A stretch of DNA of 6,935 nucleotides from Pseudomonadota bacterium (GTDB lineage: Bacteria > Pseudomonadota > Gammaproteobacteria > Burkholderiales > Nitrosomonadaceae): assembly GCA_018240935.1 (NCBI GenBank), contig JAFEEV010000021.1, positions 1 to 6,935 of the forward strand. Reading direction: 5' to 3'. The stretch's first letter is position 1. Each line of letters begins with the position of its first letter. The notes beneath the pieces are model-generated. The model searched no databases and was not told the DNA's origin. It saw only the letters and a program-made list of their open reading frames with translations. The position numbers and the translations under genes were made by a program. This document shows positions 1-6,897 of this stretch, piece after piece.

Positions 1-400
1 GCACACCCAATTCGATCAACTCGAAATTGTCTTCGATGGCGCTGCTGCCCGCCAACAGGGCGGCCGGGCTGCTACCGATGGCGATGTTGAATTGCCGTTC
101 GGTGACTTGATTCAAATCACGGTCATAGAACCACACTTTGCTGCCGTCGCCGACGATCAATTGCTCGTGCGGTTTTTCATAGGTCCAGCGGAATTTTTCC
201 GGACGCTCGAATTGCATCGTGCCTTTCGATTCTTGTATCGTGCGCGCGCTTTTGTCGTACAGCGTCTGGGAAAAATTCGCGCGTACCGTGCGCGTTTCCT
301 GGATGAACGTTTTCAGGCTGGCGACCGCGGCCGCTTCAGCGCAGAACGGTATCAGTCCATGGACAAGCAGGAGCAAAGCAAAACAGCGTGAACGGAGCAT
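1..400 (-). CDS. lolA: Outer-membrane lipoprotein carrier protein LolA (partial, C-terminus beyond window edge)
   Basis: LolA is the periplasmic chaperone that takes lipoproteins from the LolCDE transporter in the inner membrane and hands them to LolB at the outer membrane. Read on the minus strand from the ATG at 400-398, 133 residues are visible before the frame leaves the window. They begin with a Sec signal peptide: basic MLRSR, a hydrophobic stretch at about 6-20, and a likely cleavage after AEA near residue 23. Mature-protein hallmarks follow: ANFSQTLYD (41-49), GTMQFERPEKFRWTYEKP (60-77), then LIVGDGSKVWFYDRDLNQV (81-99), all typical of the LolA beta-sheet core. An AGGA ribosome-binding site lies 5 bases before the ATG. 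The gene starts 56 bases after the ftsK stop with no terminator between them, so the two are probably co-transcribed; ftsK-lolA is a common pair in proteobacteria. The last part of the protein cannot be judged here. Confidence 0.93.
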   Translation of the reverse strand, partial: MLRSRCFALLLLVHGLIPFCAEAAAVASLKTFIQETRTVRANFSQTLYDKSARTIQESKGTMQFERPEKFRWTYEKPHEQLIVGDGSKVWFYDRDLNQVTERQFNIAIGSSPAALLAGSSAIEDNFELIELGV

Positions 401-456
401 AAAATTCCTAATCGGTCGTTGTGAATTAAAATGGGATAGCACAGCCGGGAAGCGGA

Positions 457-2756
457 TCATTCGTTGCGCGCCGGAGCCAGTACTTCGCGATTGCCGTTGC
501 TTTGCATCGATGAAACCAGACCGGCGCGCTCCATATCCTCAACCAGACGGGCGGCGCGATTATAGCCGATGCGCAAATTCCTCTGTATCAGGGAAATCGA
601 CGCGCGGCGGGTTTTGACGACGATGGCGACTGCTTCATCGTAAAGCGGATCGGCTTCGCCTTCCGATGGTTTCTTGATTTCGACCGGACCGTTGCCATCG
701 TTTTCCTCATCACCGGCTTGCAGGATTTCTTCAATGTAATCCGGTTCGCCGTGCTCTTTCAGGTATTCCACGACTTTATGCACCTCGTGATCGGCGACAA
801 ATGCACCGTGTACGCGTTGCGGATAGCCGCTGCCGGGCGGCAGATAGAGCATGTCGCCTTGGCCGAGCAGGGCTTCCGCGCCCATTTGATCGAGAATGGT
901 GCGCGAATCGATCTTGCTCGACACCTGAAAGGCGATGCGGGTCGGAATGTTGGCTTTGATCAAACCGGTAATCACGTCGACCGACGGGCGTTGCGTCGCC
1001 AATAGCAGATGGATGCCGGACGCGCGCGCTTTTTGCGCCAGCCGGGCGATCAGGTGTTCGACTTTTTTACCGGCGACCATCATCAGATCCGCTAATTCGT
1101 CGATCACCACGACGATGAGCGGCAGCTCGCCGAGGTATTCGGTTTCTTCCCGGGCGGCAGCAAAGGATTGACCACAGGCTCCTCGTTTTTCGCCGCTTCC
1201 TGGATTTTTTGATTGTAGCCGCTGAGATTGCGCACACCCAGCGCCGACATCAATTTGTAGCGCCGTTCCATTTCACCCACGCACCAGTGCAGCGCGCTGG
1301 CGGCTTCGCGCATGTCGGTGACCACCGGCGTCAACAGATGCGGAATCCCTTCGTAAACCGACAATTCCAGCATTTTCGGGTCGATCAGGATCAGGCGGGT
1401 TTGTTCCGGCGTGGTTTTATAGACCAGACTCAAAATGACCGCGTTGATTGCGACCGATTTACCCGAGCCGGTGGTTCCGGCAACCAGCGCGTGCGGCATT
1501 TTGGCCAGATCGGAAACGATCGGCCGTCCGCTGATATCCTTACCCAAAGCGATGGTGAGCGGGGAAGCGGAATCGGCGTAGACCTGCGAACTGAGGATTT
1601 CCTGCAAGCGCACGATTTGCCGCTTCGGATTCGGAATTTCCAGCCCCATGCTGGTTTTTCCCGGAATGGTTTCGACCACGCGGATGCTGGCCACGGACAA
1701 TGCGCGCGCCAGATCTTTGACCAGATTGATGACCTGATTGCCTTTGACACCCACCGCAGGCTCGATTTCATAGCGGGTGATCACGGGGCCGGGGAAGGCG
1801 GCGACCACTTTGACGTCGACACCGAATTCCTTGAGTTTGCGTTCGATCAAGCGCGATGTGAATTCGAGCGTTTCCTTGGACAGCACTTCAAAGTCTTTTT
1901 CCGGTTCGTCCAGCAAATGCAACGGCGGCAGCGGCGAATCGGGCAGATCGGAGAACAGCGAAGGCTGTTTTTCCTTGACGACGCGTTGCGATTTGATGAT
2001 GTTTGTCGTTGGCGGTTCGTTATGCAGCACCGCTGTGCTTTCCTCGCGTTTCTTCTCGGTTTCGACGATTTTGCCGCGCGCACGTGCGGCAATGATGCCG
2101 GCGAGCTTGTCCTGCCGCGTTTCCCAGGTGTCTATCAGCAGTAACAGCAGGTTTTCAATGCTTTCGCCGATTTTTTCCACAAAACGCACCCACGATAGAC
2201 CGGTAAACTGACTGAAACCGACCGCGATCAAAATCAGCAAGGTCATGGTTGCACCGGTAAAGCCGAGGATTTGCGACAGATAATGACTGATGGTGCTGCC
2301 CAGCATGCCGCCCGGCATCAGCGGCAGCGCGATGTTGATGGAATAAAACCGCAGCGATTCCAAGCCGCTGCTGGCCGCCAGCAGTAAAAAGAAACCGCCT
2401 AACGACAGCAGCAGGGAGTGGCGGTCGAAAATTCCGGCGGTATCGATGCGGCGGTAACTCCACGCGATCGCGGATAGAAAGAAGGCCACCCACCACCAGG
2501 CCGATGCGCCGAACAAGTACAGCAGCAAATCCGCCAGCCAGGCTCCGGCGTGCCCGCCGGCATTTTGCACTTGATTGAAGTCGCCGCTATGCGACCAGCC
2601 GGCGTCACCGCGGTCGTAGCTGAAAAATATCAATACCAGATAGAGTGCGGCGCCCATCAGCATCAGCAAGCCGGATTCCCGCAGTAACCGGGCGACTCTG
2701 GGTGAGAAGGAATGGCCGCTTGATTTTTTGGCCATCGGCTTGTTTATTAAACTCAT
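457..2756 (-). CDS. ftsK: DNA translocase FtsK, four-helix short form, interrupted by a single-base frameshift
   Basis: FtsK is a septum-anchored, ATP-driven DNA pump that clears the chromosome terminus during division and activates XerCD at dif. If one base is restored near 1149-1154 the protein is 766 residues, normal for the short FtsK/SpoIIIE-like form. The N-terminus (about 1-210) has four membrane helices near 29-47, 74-101, 113-131 and 158-184. A charged, proline-containing linker (about 210-290) follows, then the alpha/beta motor. Walker A is GTTGSGKS at 427-434 and Walker B is VVVIDE at about 549-554. The stretch LATQRPSVDVITGLIKANIP lies in the second half. A winged-helix gamma domain, which reads polar KOPS sites, occupies about 703-766 (from DPLYDEA). 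As written, the first frame ends at 1104 in unrelated residues after PLLPPG, and the correct frame continues as EETEYLGELPLIVVVIDE. The ATG at 2756 has only a weak GAGA-type site; a second ATG at residue 8 is possible. Confidence 0.93.
1149..1154 (-). other. Frameshift site inside ftsK (apparent loss of one base at CCCGGG)
   Basis: On the coding strand the frame reads CTG CCG CCC GGG AAG AAA and soon meets a stop. Adding one G (or C) in this run gives CCG CCC GGG GAA GAA ACC, which joins the two conserved halves without losing any expected residue. No standard slippery heptamer lies in the original frame, so I read this as a one-base deletion, either real or a sequencing or assembly error, not programmed recoding. 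Confidence 0.85.
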
Positions 2757-2799
2757 GGGTATCTCAGAAACGAATCATCAGGGCAGTCGGATGCGCTGA

Positions 2800-2831
2800 A
2801 TTATATAAGAGATTGCGCAGTAATTTTTCAA
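2800..2831 (-). promoter_or_regulatory. Candidate sigma70 promoter for ftsK-lolA
   Basis: On the minus strand TTGAAA (2831-2826) is followed after 17 bases by TTATAT (2808-2803). An overlapping perfect TATAAT (2805-2800) sits 20 bases from the same -35 element. Transcription would start about 40 bases upstream of the ftsK ATG. It is the best promoter-like match in the 178-base gap between the GGDEF gene and ftsK. The call rests on consensus matching only. Confidence 0.45.
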
Positions 2832-2934
2832 TACTGCGGTAAATGCATTTTATTGCCGTGGCGGCGGACAGTTGCGAATCACGGGAGGAAGCGCCGGCAG
2901 TTTTAAACTTGTGAAAATAAGTCCCGTGCAAGAA

Positions 2935-3876
2935 CTAAACGGTGTCGGTTGATCGTGAGCGCGATAAGATGGCAGCGACTACCGGTTTGTCTTTATTGGC
3001 GATCTGCGGCAAGGTCGCAACCTGATTGCCGCCATTGCGCTTGGCGATAAACAGCGCATCTTCGGCGCGTTTGCACAGTTTTAGCTTGTTGTCGGTTTCA
3101 TCCAGCATGGCAATGCCGATGCTCACCATGATTTTATTCTCGGTATTCTTATCCATCCGGGCGGAAACTTTTTTACGCACCGATTCGCACACTTTTTTCG
3201 TTTCGCATAAATCCGTCTCGGGAAACAAAATGGCGAAGACATTGATATCGATGCGATAGAACAGATCGGTGACTCTGATATTGGTTTTGATTTCTTGCGA
3301 AATCTGTTTTATCGAATCGTTGTTACTTTTGTAATCATAGTCATCACTGAACAGCTTGAGCAGATCGATATCGATGATCGCGATGGAAAAACTCCGGTGA
3401 TAGCGCCGCGAACGCAGAATTTCGTTATCCAGTTCGGTTTCGAAAGCCTGCCTGTTTTTGTATCCGGTTACCGGATCGATCAGCATCTGTGTCATCAAAG
3501 CGGACATGTCGGTGTTGGTTTTTTTGATCTTGATGACCATCAGTGCAGCGCAAACGATGAGCAAAAGTGTCAAGGCGCGGTTAAACAGCACAATATCCAT
3601 CGGCATTACGATACCGGGCGATTGATAAAAGCCGATGATGGTGAGAATAAACGTTATTGCTGCAATGCAATAAGTAAACCGGATTCCGCTCACCCACAGG
3701 CTGGCAAGGATAACCAGCACATACGGTACCGCGGCAGCCGCGCCCAATGGCGTATTTAAGTCGATGATAAAAATGCAAAGCATTAAGGCTATGATGATAA
3801 ACATGTTTGCCTGAATTGCACATTCTCTGAAAAAGAGTTTCAAAGCTGCGGTTGCTAAGAGTATATGGCTGCGCAT
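2935..3876 (-). CDS. Membrane protein with degenerate GGDEF domain (probably inactive as diguanylate cyclase)
   Basis: The 313-residue product has about four membrane helices (near 24-40, 46-64, 67-85 and 96-116) and then a cytoplasmic GGDEF-family domain (about 130-290). The fold's start is clear from LIDPVTGYKNRQAFETEL (132-149), matching the family pattern LxDxxTGxxNR. The metal-binding strand IIDID is kept (167-171). However, the signature GGDEF is replaced by DINVF (210-214) in YRIDINVFAILFPET, and the usual nucleotide-binding N-D-x-x-G-H region reads SDDYDYKSNND. Cyclic-di-GMP synthesis is therefore unlikely. The RxxD motif that forms the inhibitory c-di-GMP site in active enzymes is present as RVTD (201-204), exactly five residues before the lost motif, so a c-di-GMP-binding or purely structural role is possible. 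The N-terminal four-helix unit resembles those seen on bacterial sensor kinases and cyclases. The ATG at 3876 lacks a clear ribosome-binding site; an ATG at 3804 (residue 25) has AGG before it and is an alternative start. The gene is more A+T-rich than ftsK. Confidence 0.85.
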   Translation of the reverse strand: MRSHILLATAALKLFFRECAIQANMFIIIALMLCIFIIDLNTPLGAAAAVPYVLVILASLWVSGIRFTYCIAAITFILTIIGFYQSPGIVMPMDIVLFNRALTLLLIVCAALMVIKIKKTNTDMSALMTQMLIDPVTGYKNRQAFETELDNEILRSRRYHRSFSIAIIDIDLLKLFSDDYDYKSNNDSIKQISQEIKTNIRVTDLFYRIDINVFAILFPETDLCETKKVCESVRKKVSARMDKNTENKIMVSIGIAMLDETDNKLKLCKRAEDALFIAKRNGGNQVATLPQIANKDKPVVAAILSRSRSTDTV

Positions 3877-3975
3877 CGGTCGAAGTGTTTAAAAGTTGTA
3901 ATGCTTACATTCTGCGGATTCTGAAAATCAATTTTTACGAGTATATATTTTGAATAACTGGATAACAATCAAATC

Positions 3976-3981
3976 ATTATA
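3976..3981 (-). promoter_or_regulatory. Possible -10 element upstream of the GGDEF gene
   Basis: A perfect TATAAT on the minus strand lies about 95 bases upstream of the GGDEF-protein start, in a very A+T-rich gap (3877-4032). The best -35-like hexamer, TTGGAT at 4007-4002, is 20 bases away, longer than the usual 16-18, so the assignment is weak. No convincing terminator for the upstream RDD gene was found in the same gap, so read-through from that gene is also possible. Confidence 0.3.
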
Positions 3982-4032
3982 CATTCTTTTTAAAAAAGAT
4001 TATCCAATTTGTATATAAAATTTTTCCGGCAA

Positions 4033-4524
4033 TCAACCCTCAAGTTTAATAATGCGGGTGCCGGCCAGCCGGTCATGAAGATATTGATGATCGGGGTCGA
4101 ACACAGCCCAAATAAATCCGGAGCCGAAAATCAACACGCTGACCAGTGCGAGTTGTTGATAGGAAATAAAATTAATCGGGAATATGTAATTGACAATCAC
4201 TAAAAAGAAAATGCCCGTCAAGGAAAATAAGTAGCGGGCAATAGCCTGTTTTTTCGTCAGACCGCGGCCGTCGGCGGAGACAATCCGCATCTTCCAGGTT
4301 TGCATCGCCAGCGTTTGTCCGCCATGCGTCCAGAACCAGGTGAAGTAATACCCCATAATCATAAACAGATAAAATTGAAAAAGCGGTTTGAAATAGGCCG
4401 CTTGCGTATCGCTAAAAATAAAATGAAAAATGAAGCTGGCGATAAACAAAATAGCCAATATCAGAAGAAAGTCATAAATCAGGCAGATGGTGCGCCGCCA
4501 GAACCCGGGTGTGGAATAAGTCAT
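4033..4524 (-). CDS. RDD family integral membrane protein
   Basis: This 163-residue protein matches the RDD family, small polytopic inner-membrane proteins of mostly unknown function (some have been linked to transport or stress). The family-defining residues are visible: FWRRTICLIYDF near the N-terminus (Arg10/11 and Asp18), HGGQTLAMQTWKMRIV (67-82), and DPDHQYLHDRLAGTRII (143-159) near the C-terminus with the second conserved Asp. Hydrophobic segments lie at about 17-37, 48-66, 98-116 and 124-142. The frame stays open back to an ATG at 4608, giving 191 residues. I prefer the ATG at 4524 because family homology begins there and the extra 28 residues look like translated leader. Neither start has a good ribosome-binding site. 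It is divergent from tonB and shares the control region that holds the Fur box. Substrate or role cannot be told from sequence. Confidence 0.8.
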   Translation of the reverse strand: MTYSTPGFWRRTICLIYDFLLILAILFIASFIFHFIFSDTQAAYFKPLFQFYLFMIMGYYFTWFWTHGGQTLAMQTWKMRIVSADGRGLTKKQAIARYLFSLTGIFFLVIVNYIFPINFISYQQLALVSVLIFGSGFIWAVFDPDHQYLHDRLAGTRIIKLEG

Positions 4525-4645
4525 GTTTGGTTTTAGTGAATAAAAAGTAATAAAACGGTCAATGTGCAAGCGTGAATGAATTGCTGCAAAACCGGCAAAA
4601 GGAATCATTGTATGTTGAAATAGGATTTAATATAAGCTTCAGTTA

Positions 4646-4674
4646 TTGATAATTATTATCGTTTCCGTTATTAT
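4646..4674 (+). promoter_or_regulatory. Predicted sigma70 promoter for tonB-exbB-exbD
   Basis: TTGATA (4646-4651) and TATTAT (4669-4674) are separated by exactly 17 bases and each differs from consensus by one base. Transcription would start near 4681, giving an unusually long leader of about 300 bases to the tonB ATG at 4980, about half of which is the inserted repeat element. It overlaps the Fur box, as in classical iron-repressed promoters. Confidence 0.6.
4647..4661 (+). promoter_or_regulatory. Fur box (ferric uptake regulator operator)
   Basis: TGATAATTATTATCG matches 14 of 15 positions of the 7-1-7 inverted-repeat Fur consensus TGATAATnATTATCA, and 13 of 19 positions of the classical GATAAT-repeat form. 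It covers the -35 element and spacer of the plus-strand promoter, so Fur with Fe2+ bound would block that promoter. Iron control fits the TonB motor encoded downstream. A TATAAT on the minus strand (4675-4670) lies just beside it, so the divergent RDD gene could also be affected. Confidence 0.72.
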
Positions 4675-4675
4675 A
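4670..4675 (-). promoter_or_regulatory. Possible -10 element for the divergent RDD gene
   Basis: A perfect TATAAT is read on the minus strand, overlapping the plus-strand -10 of the tonB promoter. The matching -35 region is poor (around TTCGGA, 17-18 bases upstream). If used, transcription would begin inside or next to the Fur box, about 140 bases before the RDD start codon. This is a consensus match only. Confidence 0.3.
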
Positions 4676-4756
4676 GTTGTAAAGCTGGCATATTCCGAAA
4701 CCATCTGCATTTTTCTGCTGCGCAGGGTGGTTTTCAGGATTCAGCCGGTGTGCTAA

Positions 4757-4773
4757 GGGAGCGCTGATTAATT
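4757..4773 (+). repeat. Left terminal inverted repeat of the MITE-like element
   Basis: It reads GGGAGC then GCTGATTAATT. The last 11 bases are an exact reverse complement of 4885-4895, and the TAA copy lies immediately to the left. Confidence 0.7.
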
Positions 4774-4884
4774 TTCGGCGGACGAGATGAAGCACGAGGC
4801 GCACGGAACACAGCGACCGGGACATATCAACAAGATAGGCATGGGAGCGAGTACCGCGCAACGAAGTGATTCGCTCGTATAGTG

Positions 4885-4902
4885 AATTAATCAGCATTTC
4901 CC
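4885..4902 (-). repeat. Right terminal inverted repeat of the MITE-like element
   Basis: Read on the minus strand it is GGGAAAT then GCTGATTAATT. It differs from the left end only in the few bases between GGGA and the 11-base core (one extra base and two changes). The second TAA copy follows on the right. Confidence 0.7.
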
Positions 4903-4979
4903 TAAAAAACAAAATTGCTGATGTCCGGTGTATTTTGGATCAAGTAAGTGAGAAGTCCGTCTGATTTGTTTATTCTGTA

Positions 4980-5681
4980 ATGCACTCATTATCCCGCAAA
5001 AATATCGAGTATTTAGAGCAACGGCAGCGTCTGATCTCGTTACCGGGGTTGTTGTTTGTACTGGCCGTGCATGCCGCGCTGTTTTATTTTTTGTGGCATC
5101 AGCGTTTGATTCCTCAACCGGAGCAGGCGCTTACATTATTCGCCGAATTGATTACGCCGCCTGCGCCGGTTACTCCGCCTAAAGCATTACCCGAGCCCGC
5201 GCCGGTTAAACTGCAACCGGCGAAAAAGCCGGTCGTCAAGCCGAAACAAGAGCAGCTTGCGGCGAAATCACCCACACCCGCCGAAAAGAAACAGGCTGAA
5301 CCCGCACCGGAGCCGCCGAAACCGGCCGAGCAGGTAAAAGAATCGGCGCCTGCGCCCGCAGCGCCGGCCAAACCAGCGCCAGCCGCGCCTGTAGCCTTGT
5401 CATCCGAATTGGCGGTTTCTTGCCCCAAACTGACGCCTCCCGAATATCCGGCCATTTCGCGCCGTATGGGTGAAGAAGGGAAATTGATATTGCGTGTGGA
5501 ACTGGATGAAAACGGGCACATCGATAACGCAAAAGTTCTCAACAGCAGCGGTTACGAGCGGCTTGACGCTGCCGCACTGAGCGCGGTGAAGAGCTGGCAA
5601 TGCAATCCGTCGCTGCGCGATGGCCAGCCGGTGCGGGCGGTGGCTTTACAACCCTTTAATTTTGTACTGCAAGGAAATTAA
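4980..5681 (+). CDS. tonB: Energy transducer TonB
   Basis: TonB spans the periplasm and passes energy from the ExbB-ExbD proton channel to TonB-dependent outer-membrane receptors. The 233-residue product has the classic three parts. A single N-terminal membrane anchor lies at about 21-40 (LPGLLFVLAVHAALFYFLW) and carries the conserved membrane His at residue 31. A long Pro/Ala/Lys-rich periplasmic spacer covers about 58-138. The TonB C-terminal domain covers about 153-231, with PPEYPAISRRMGEEGKLILR, NSSGYERLDAAALSAVKSW and the closing PFNFVL. Two cysteines (148, just before the domain, and 198, in WQCNP) could form a disulfide. The ATG at 4980 is the only possible start between an in-frame upstream stop (4962) and the anchor, yet it has no recognisable Shine-Dalgarno sequence. 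It heads the tonB-exbB-exbD operon, likely under the Fur-type promoter at 4646. TolA is an alternative for such an architecture but does not fit the C-terminal domain. Confidence 0.93.
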   Translation: MHSLSRKNIEYLEQRQRLISLPGLLFVLAVHAALFYFLWHQRLIPQPEQALTLFAELITPPAPVTPPKALPEPAPVKLQPAKKPVVKPKQEQLAAKSPTPAEKKQAEPAPEPPKPAEQVKESAPAPAAPAKPAPAAPVALSSELAVSCPKLTPPEYPAISRRMGEEGKLILRVELDENGHIDNAKVLNSSGYERLDAAALSAVKSWQCNPSLRDGQPVRAVALQPFNFVLQGN

Positions 5682-5684
5682 TTC

Positions 5685-6436
5685 ATGGAACAAGGGCTTG
5701 GTTTTTCCCATTTTCTCGATCAGATCGACGGCGTGGGCATGAGCGTGCTGGCGCTGTTGCTGACGCTATCGGTTGCAAGCTGGTATCTGATCATTACCAA
5801 AAGTATCGCGAATCTGATCGCAAAGCGCCGCGCCGAAGCATTTTTGAAGCATTTCTGGAGTTTCGATTCGCTCCAGGCGGTTCATACCGAATTCAAAAAT
5901 GCCGCGCCGGATAACGCATTCGCGGAACTTGCCAAGCTCGGCATCGATGCGGCGGCCGATTCCAAAATCCACAGTTCGCACAAATTGGCAGCAGCGGGCG
6001 GCACCAGCGAATTTCTGACCCGTACCCTGCGTAACGGCATCGATCAGGAAGCGACGCGTGTTGAAAATGGCCTCACGTTGATTGCCACAGCGGGTTCGGC
6101 GGCGCCTTATATCGGCTTATTCGGAACGGTTTGGGGCATTTATCATGCGCTGATCCAGATCGGTCTTTCCGGCCAAGGCACTCTGGATAAGGTGGCCGGC
6201 CCGGTCGGCGAAGCGTTGATCATGACCGCGCTGGGGTTGGCGGTGGCTATTCCGGCGGTGCTGGCTTATAACGCGTTTGTCCGCCGCAACCGCATTTGGC
6301 TCGCGCGCCTGGAAGCGTTCGCGCACGATCTGTTCATATTGATCACGGTCGGCGATAACAATGAATCACCGGCTGCCGAATCGCAGGTTGCGGCTGCACC
6401 CGGAATCGCCGAAGTGGCAATGGAACGGGGGCAATA

Positions 6437-6437
<1 letters not shown>
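5685..6437 (+). CDS. exbB: TonB-system proton channel subunit ExbB (MotA/TolQ/ExbB family)
   Basis: ExbB forms the inner-membrane pentamer around ExbD that harvests the proton motive force for TonB. The 250-residue product has three membrane helices at about 17-39, 130-152 and 174-196, with the large cytoplasmic segment between the first and second, as usual. The functional polar residues of the family are present at the same positions as in E. coli ExbB: Thr148 (in LFGTVWGIYHAL), Glu176 and Thr181 (in GPVGEALIMTALGLAVAIPA). The C-terminal 30 residues are Ala/Glu-rich and look disordered. The start at 5685 has AAGGA about nine bases upstream, within the end of tonB; the gap after the tonB stop is 3 bases, so the genes are co-transcribed and probably translationally coupled. 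TolQ is the closest alternative, but the tonB neighbour favours ExbB. Confidence 0.92.
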
Positions 6438-6856
<419 letters not shown>

Positions 6857-6868
6857 CAATCGTCCGAA

Positions 6869-6897
6869 ACCGGCGATGCGGATTCGCTGTTGCCGGT
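6869..6897 (+). terminator. Stem-loop downstream of exbD, possible transcription end
   Basis: ACCGGC (6869-6874) pairs with GCCGGT (6892-6897), and four further mostly G-U pairs can extend the stem around a 9-base loop. A second perfect palindrome, CCGGTTAACCGG (6898-6909), follows directly. Neither is followed by a T-run on the plus strand, so this is not a classical intrinsic terminator. Confidence 0.3.

Larger units (their letters stand above)
4757..4902. mobile_element. MITE-like non-autonomous insertion element (146 bp, TAA target duplication)
   Basis: The element begins GGGAGCGCTGATTAATT and ends with AATTAATCAGCATTTCCC. The inner 11 bases of the two ends (GCTGATTAATT) are perfect inverted repeats, and the outer ends GGGA/TCCC also match. 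Directly outside, TAA occurs on both sides (4754-4756 and 4903-4905), as expected for a 3-bp target duplication of the TNA type known from parts of the IS5 group. The interior is far too short for a transposase and is more G+C-rich than the flanks. The likely source is a larger insertion sequence elsewhere in the genome sharing these ends; the family assignment is inference. It lies between the predicted tonB promoter and tonB. Confidence 0.7.
4525..4979. other. 455-base non-coding divergent control region between the RDD gene and tonB
   Basis: No gene is supported here. From left to right it holds an A+T-rich leader upstream of the RDD gene, a Fur box with overlapping promoter elements (4646-4675), about 80 bases of unexplained sequence, a 146-bp MITE-like element (4757-4902), and 74 bases of leader before tonB with no obvious ribosome-binding site. 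An 89-codon minus-strand reading frame (4643-4912) runs across the MITE and the Fur box and is not considered a gene. Confidence 0.7.

Noticed and set aside
1140..1160. Programmed -1 ribosomal frameshift in ftsK
   Set aside because: No X-XXY-YYZ slippery heptamer exists in frame at the junction, and FtsK is not known to use recoding. A one-base loss is simpler.
1209..2144. 311-codon plus-strand frame opposite ftsK
   Set aside because: It lies entirely antisense to conserved FtsK motor and linker codons, and its His/Asp/Arg/Gln-rich product is typical of a shadow of G+C-rich coding DNA.
2880..2928. Inverted repeat CACGGGA/TCCCGTG after the GGDEF gene as a terminator
   Set aside because: The loop is 35 bases long and no T-run follows on the minus strand, so it does not meet the usual criteria.
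4643..4912. 89-codon minus-strand reading frame as a small gene
   Set aside because: It crosses the whole MITE-like element and the Fur box and its C-terminus is low-complexity Asn-rich leader sequence. The open frame is a by-product of the repeat.
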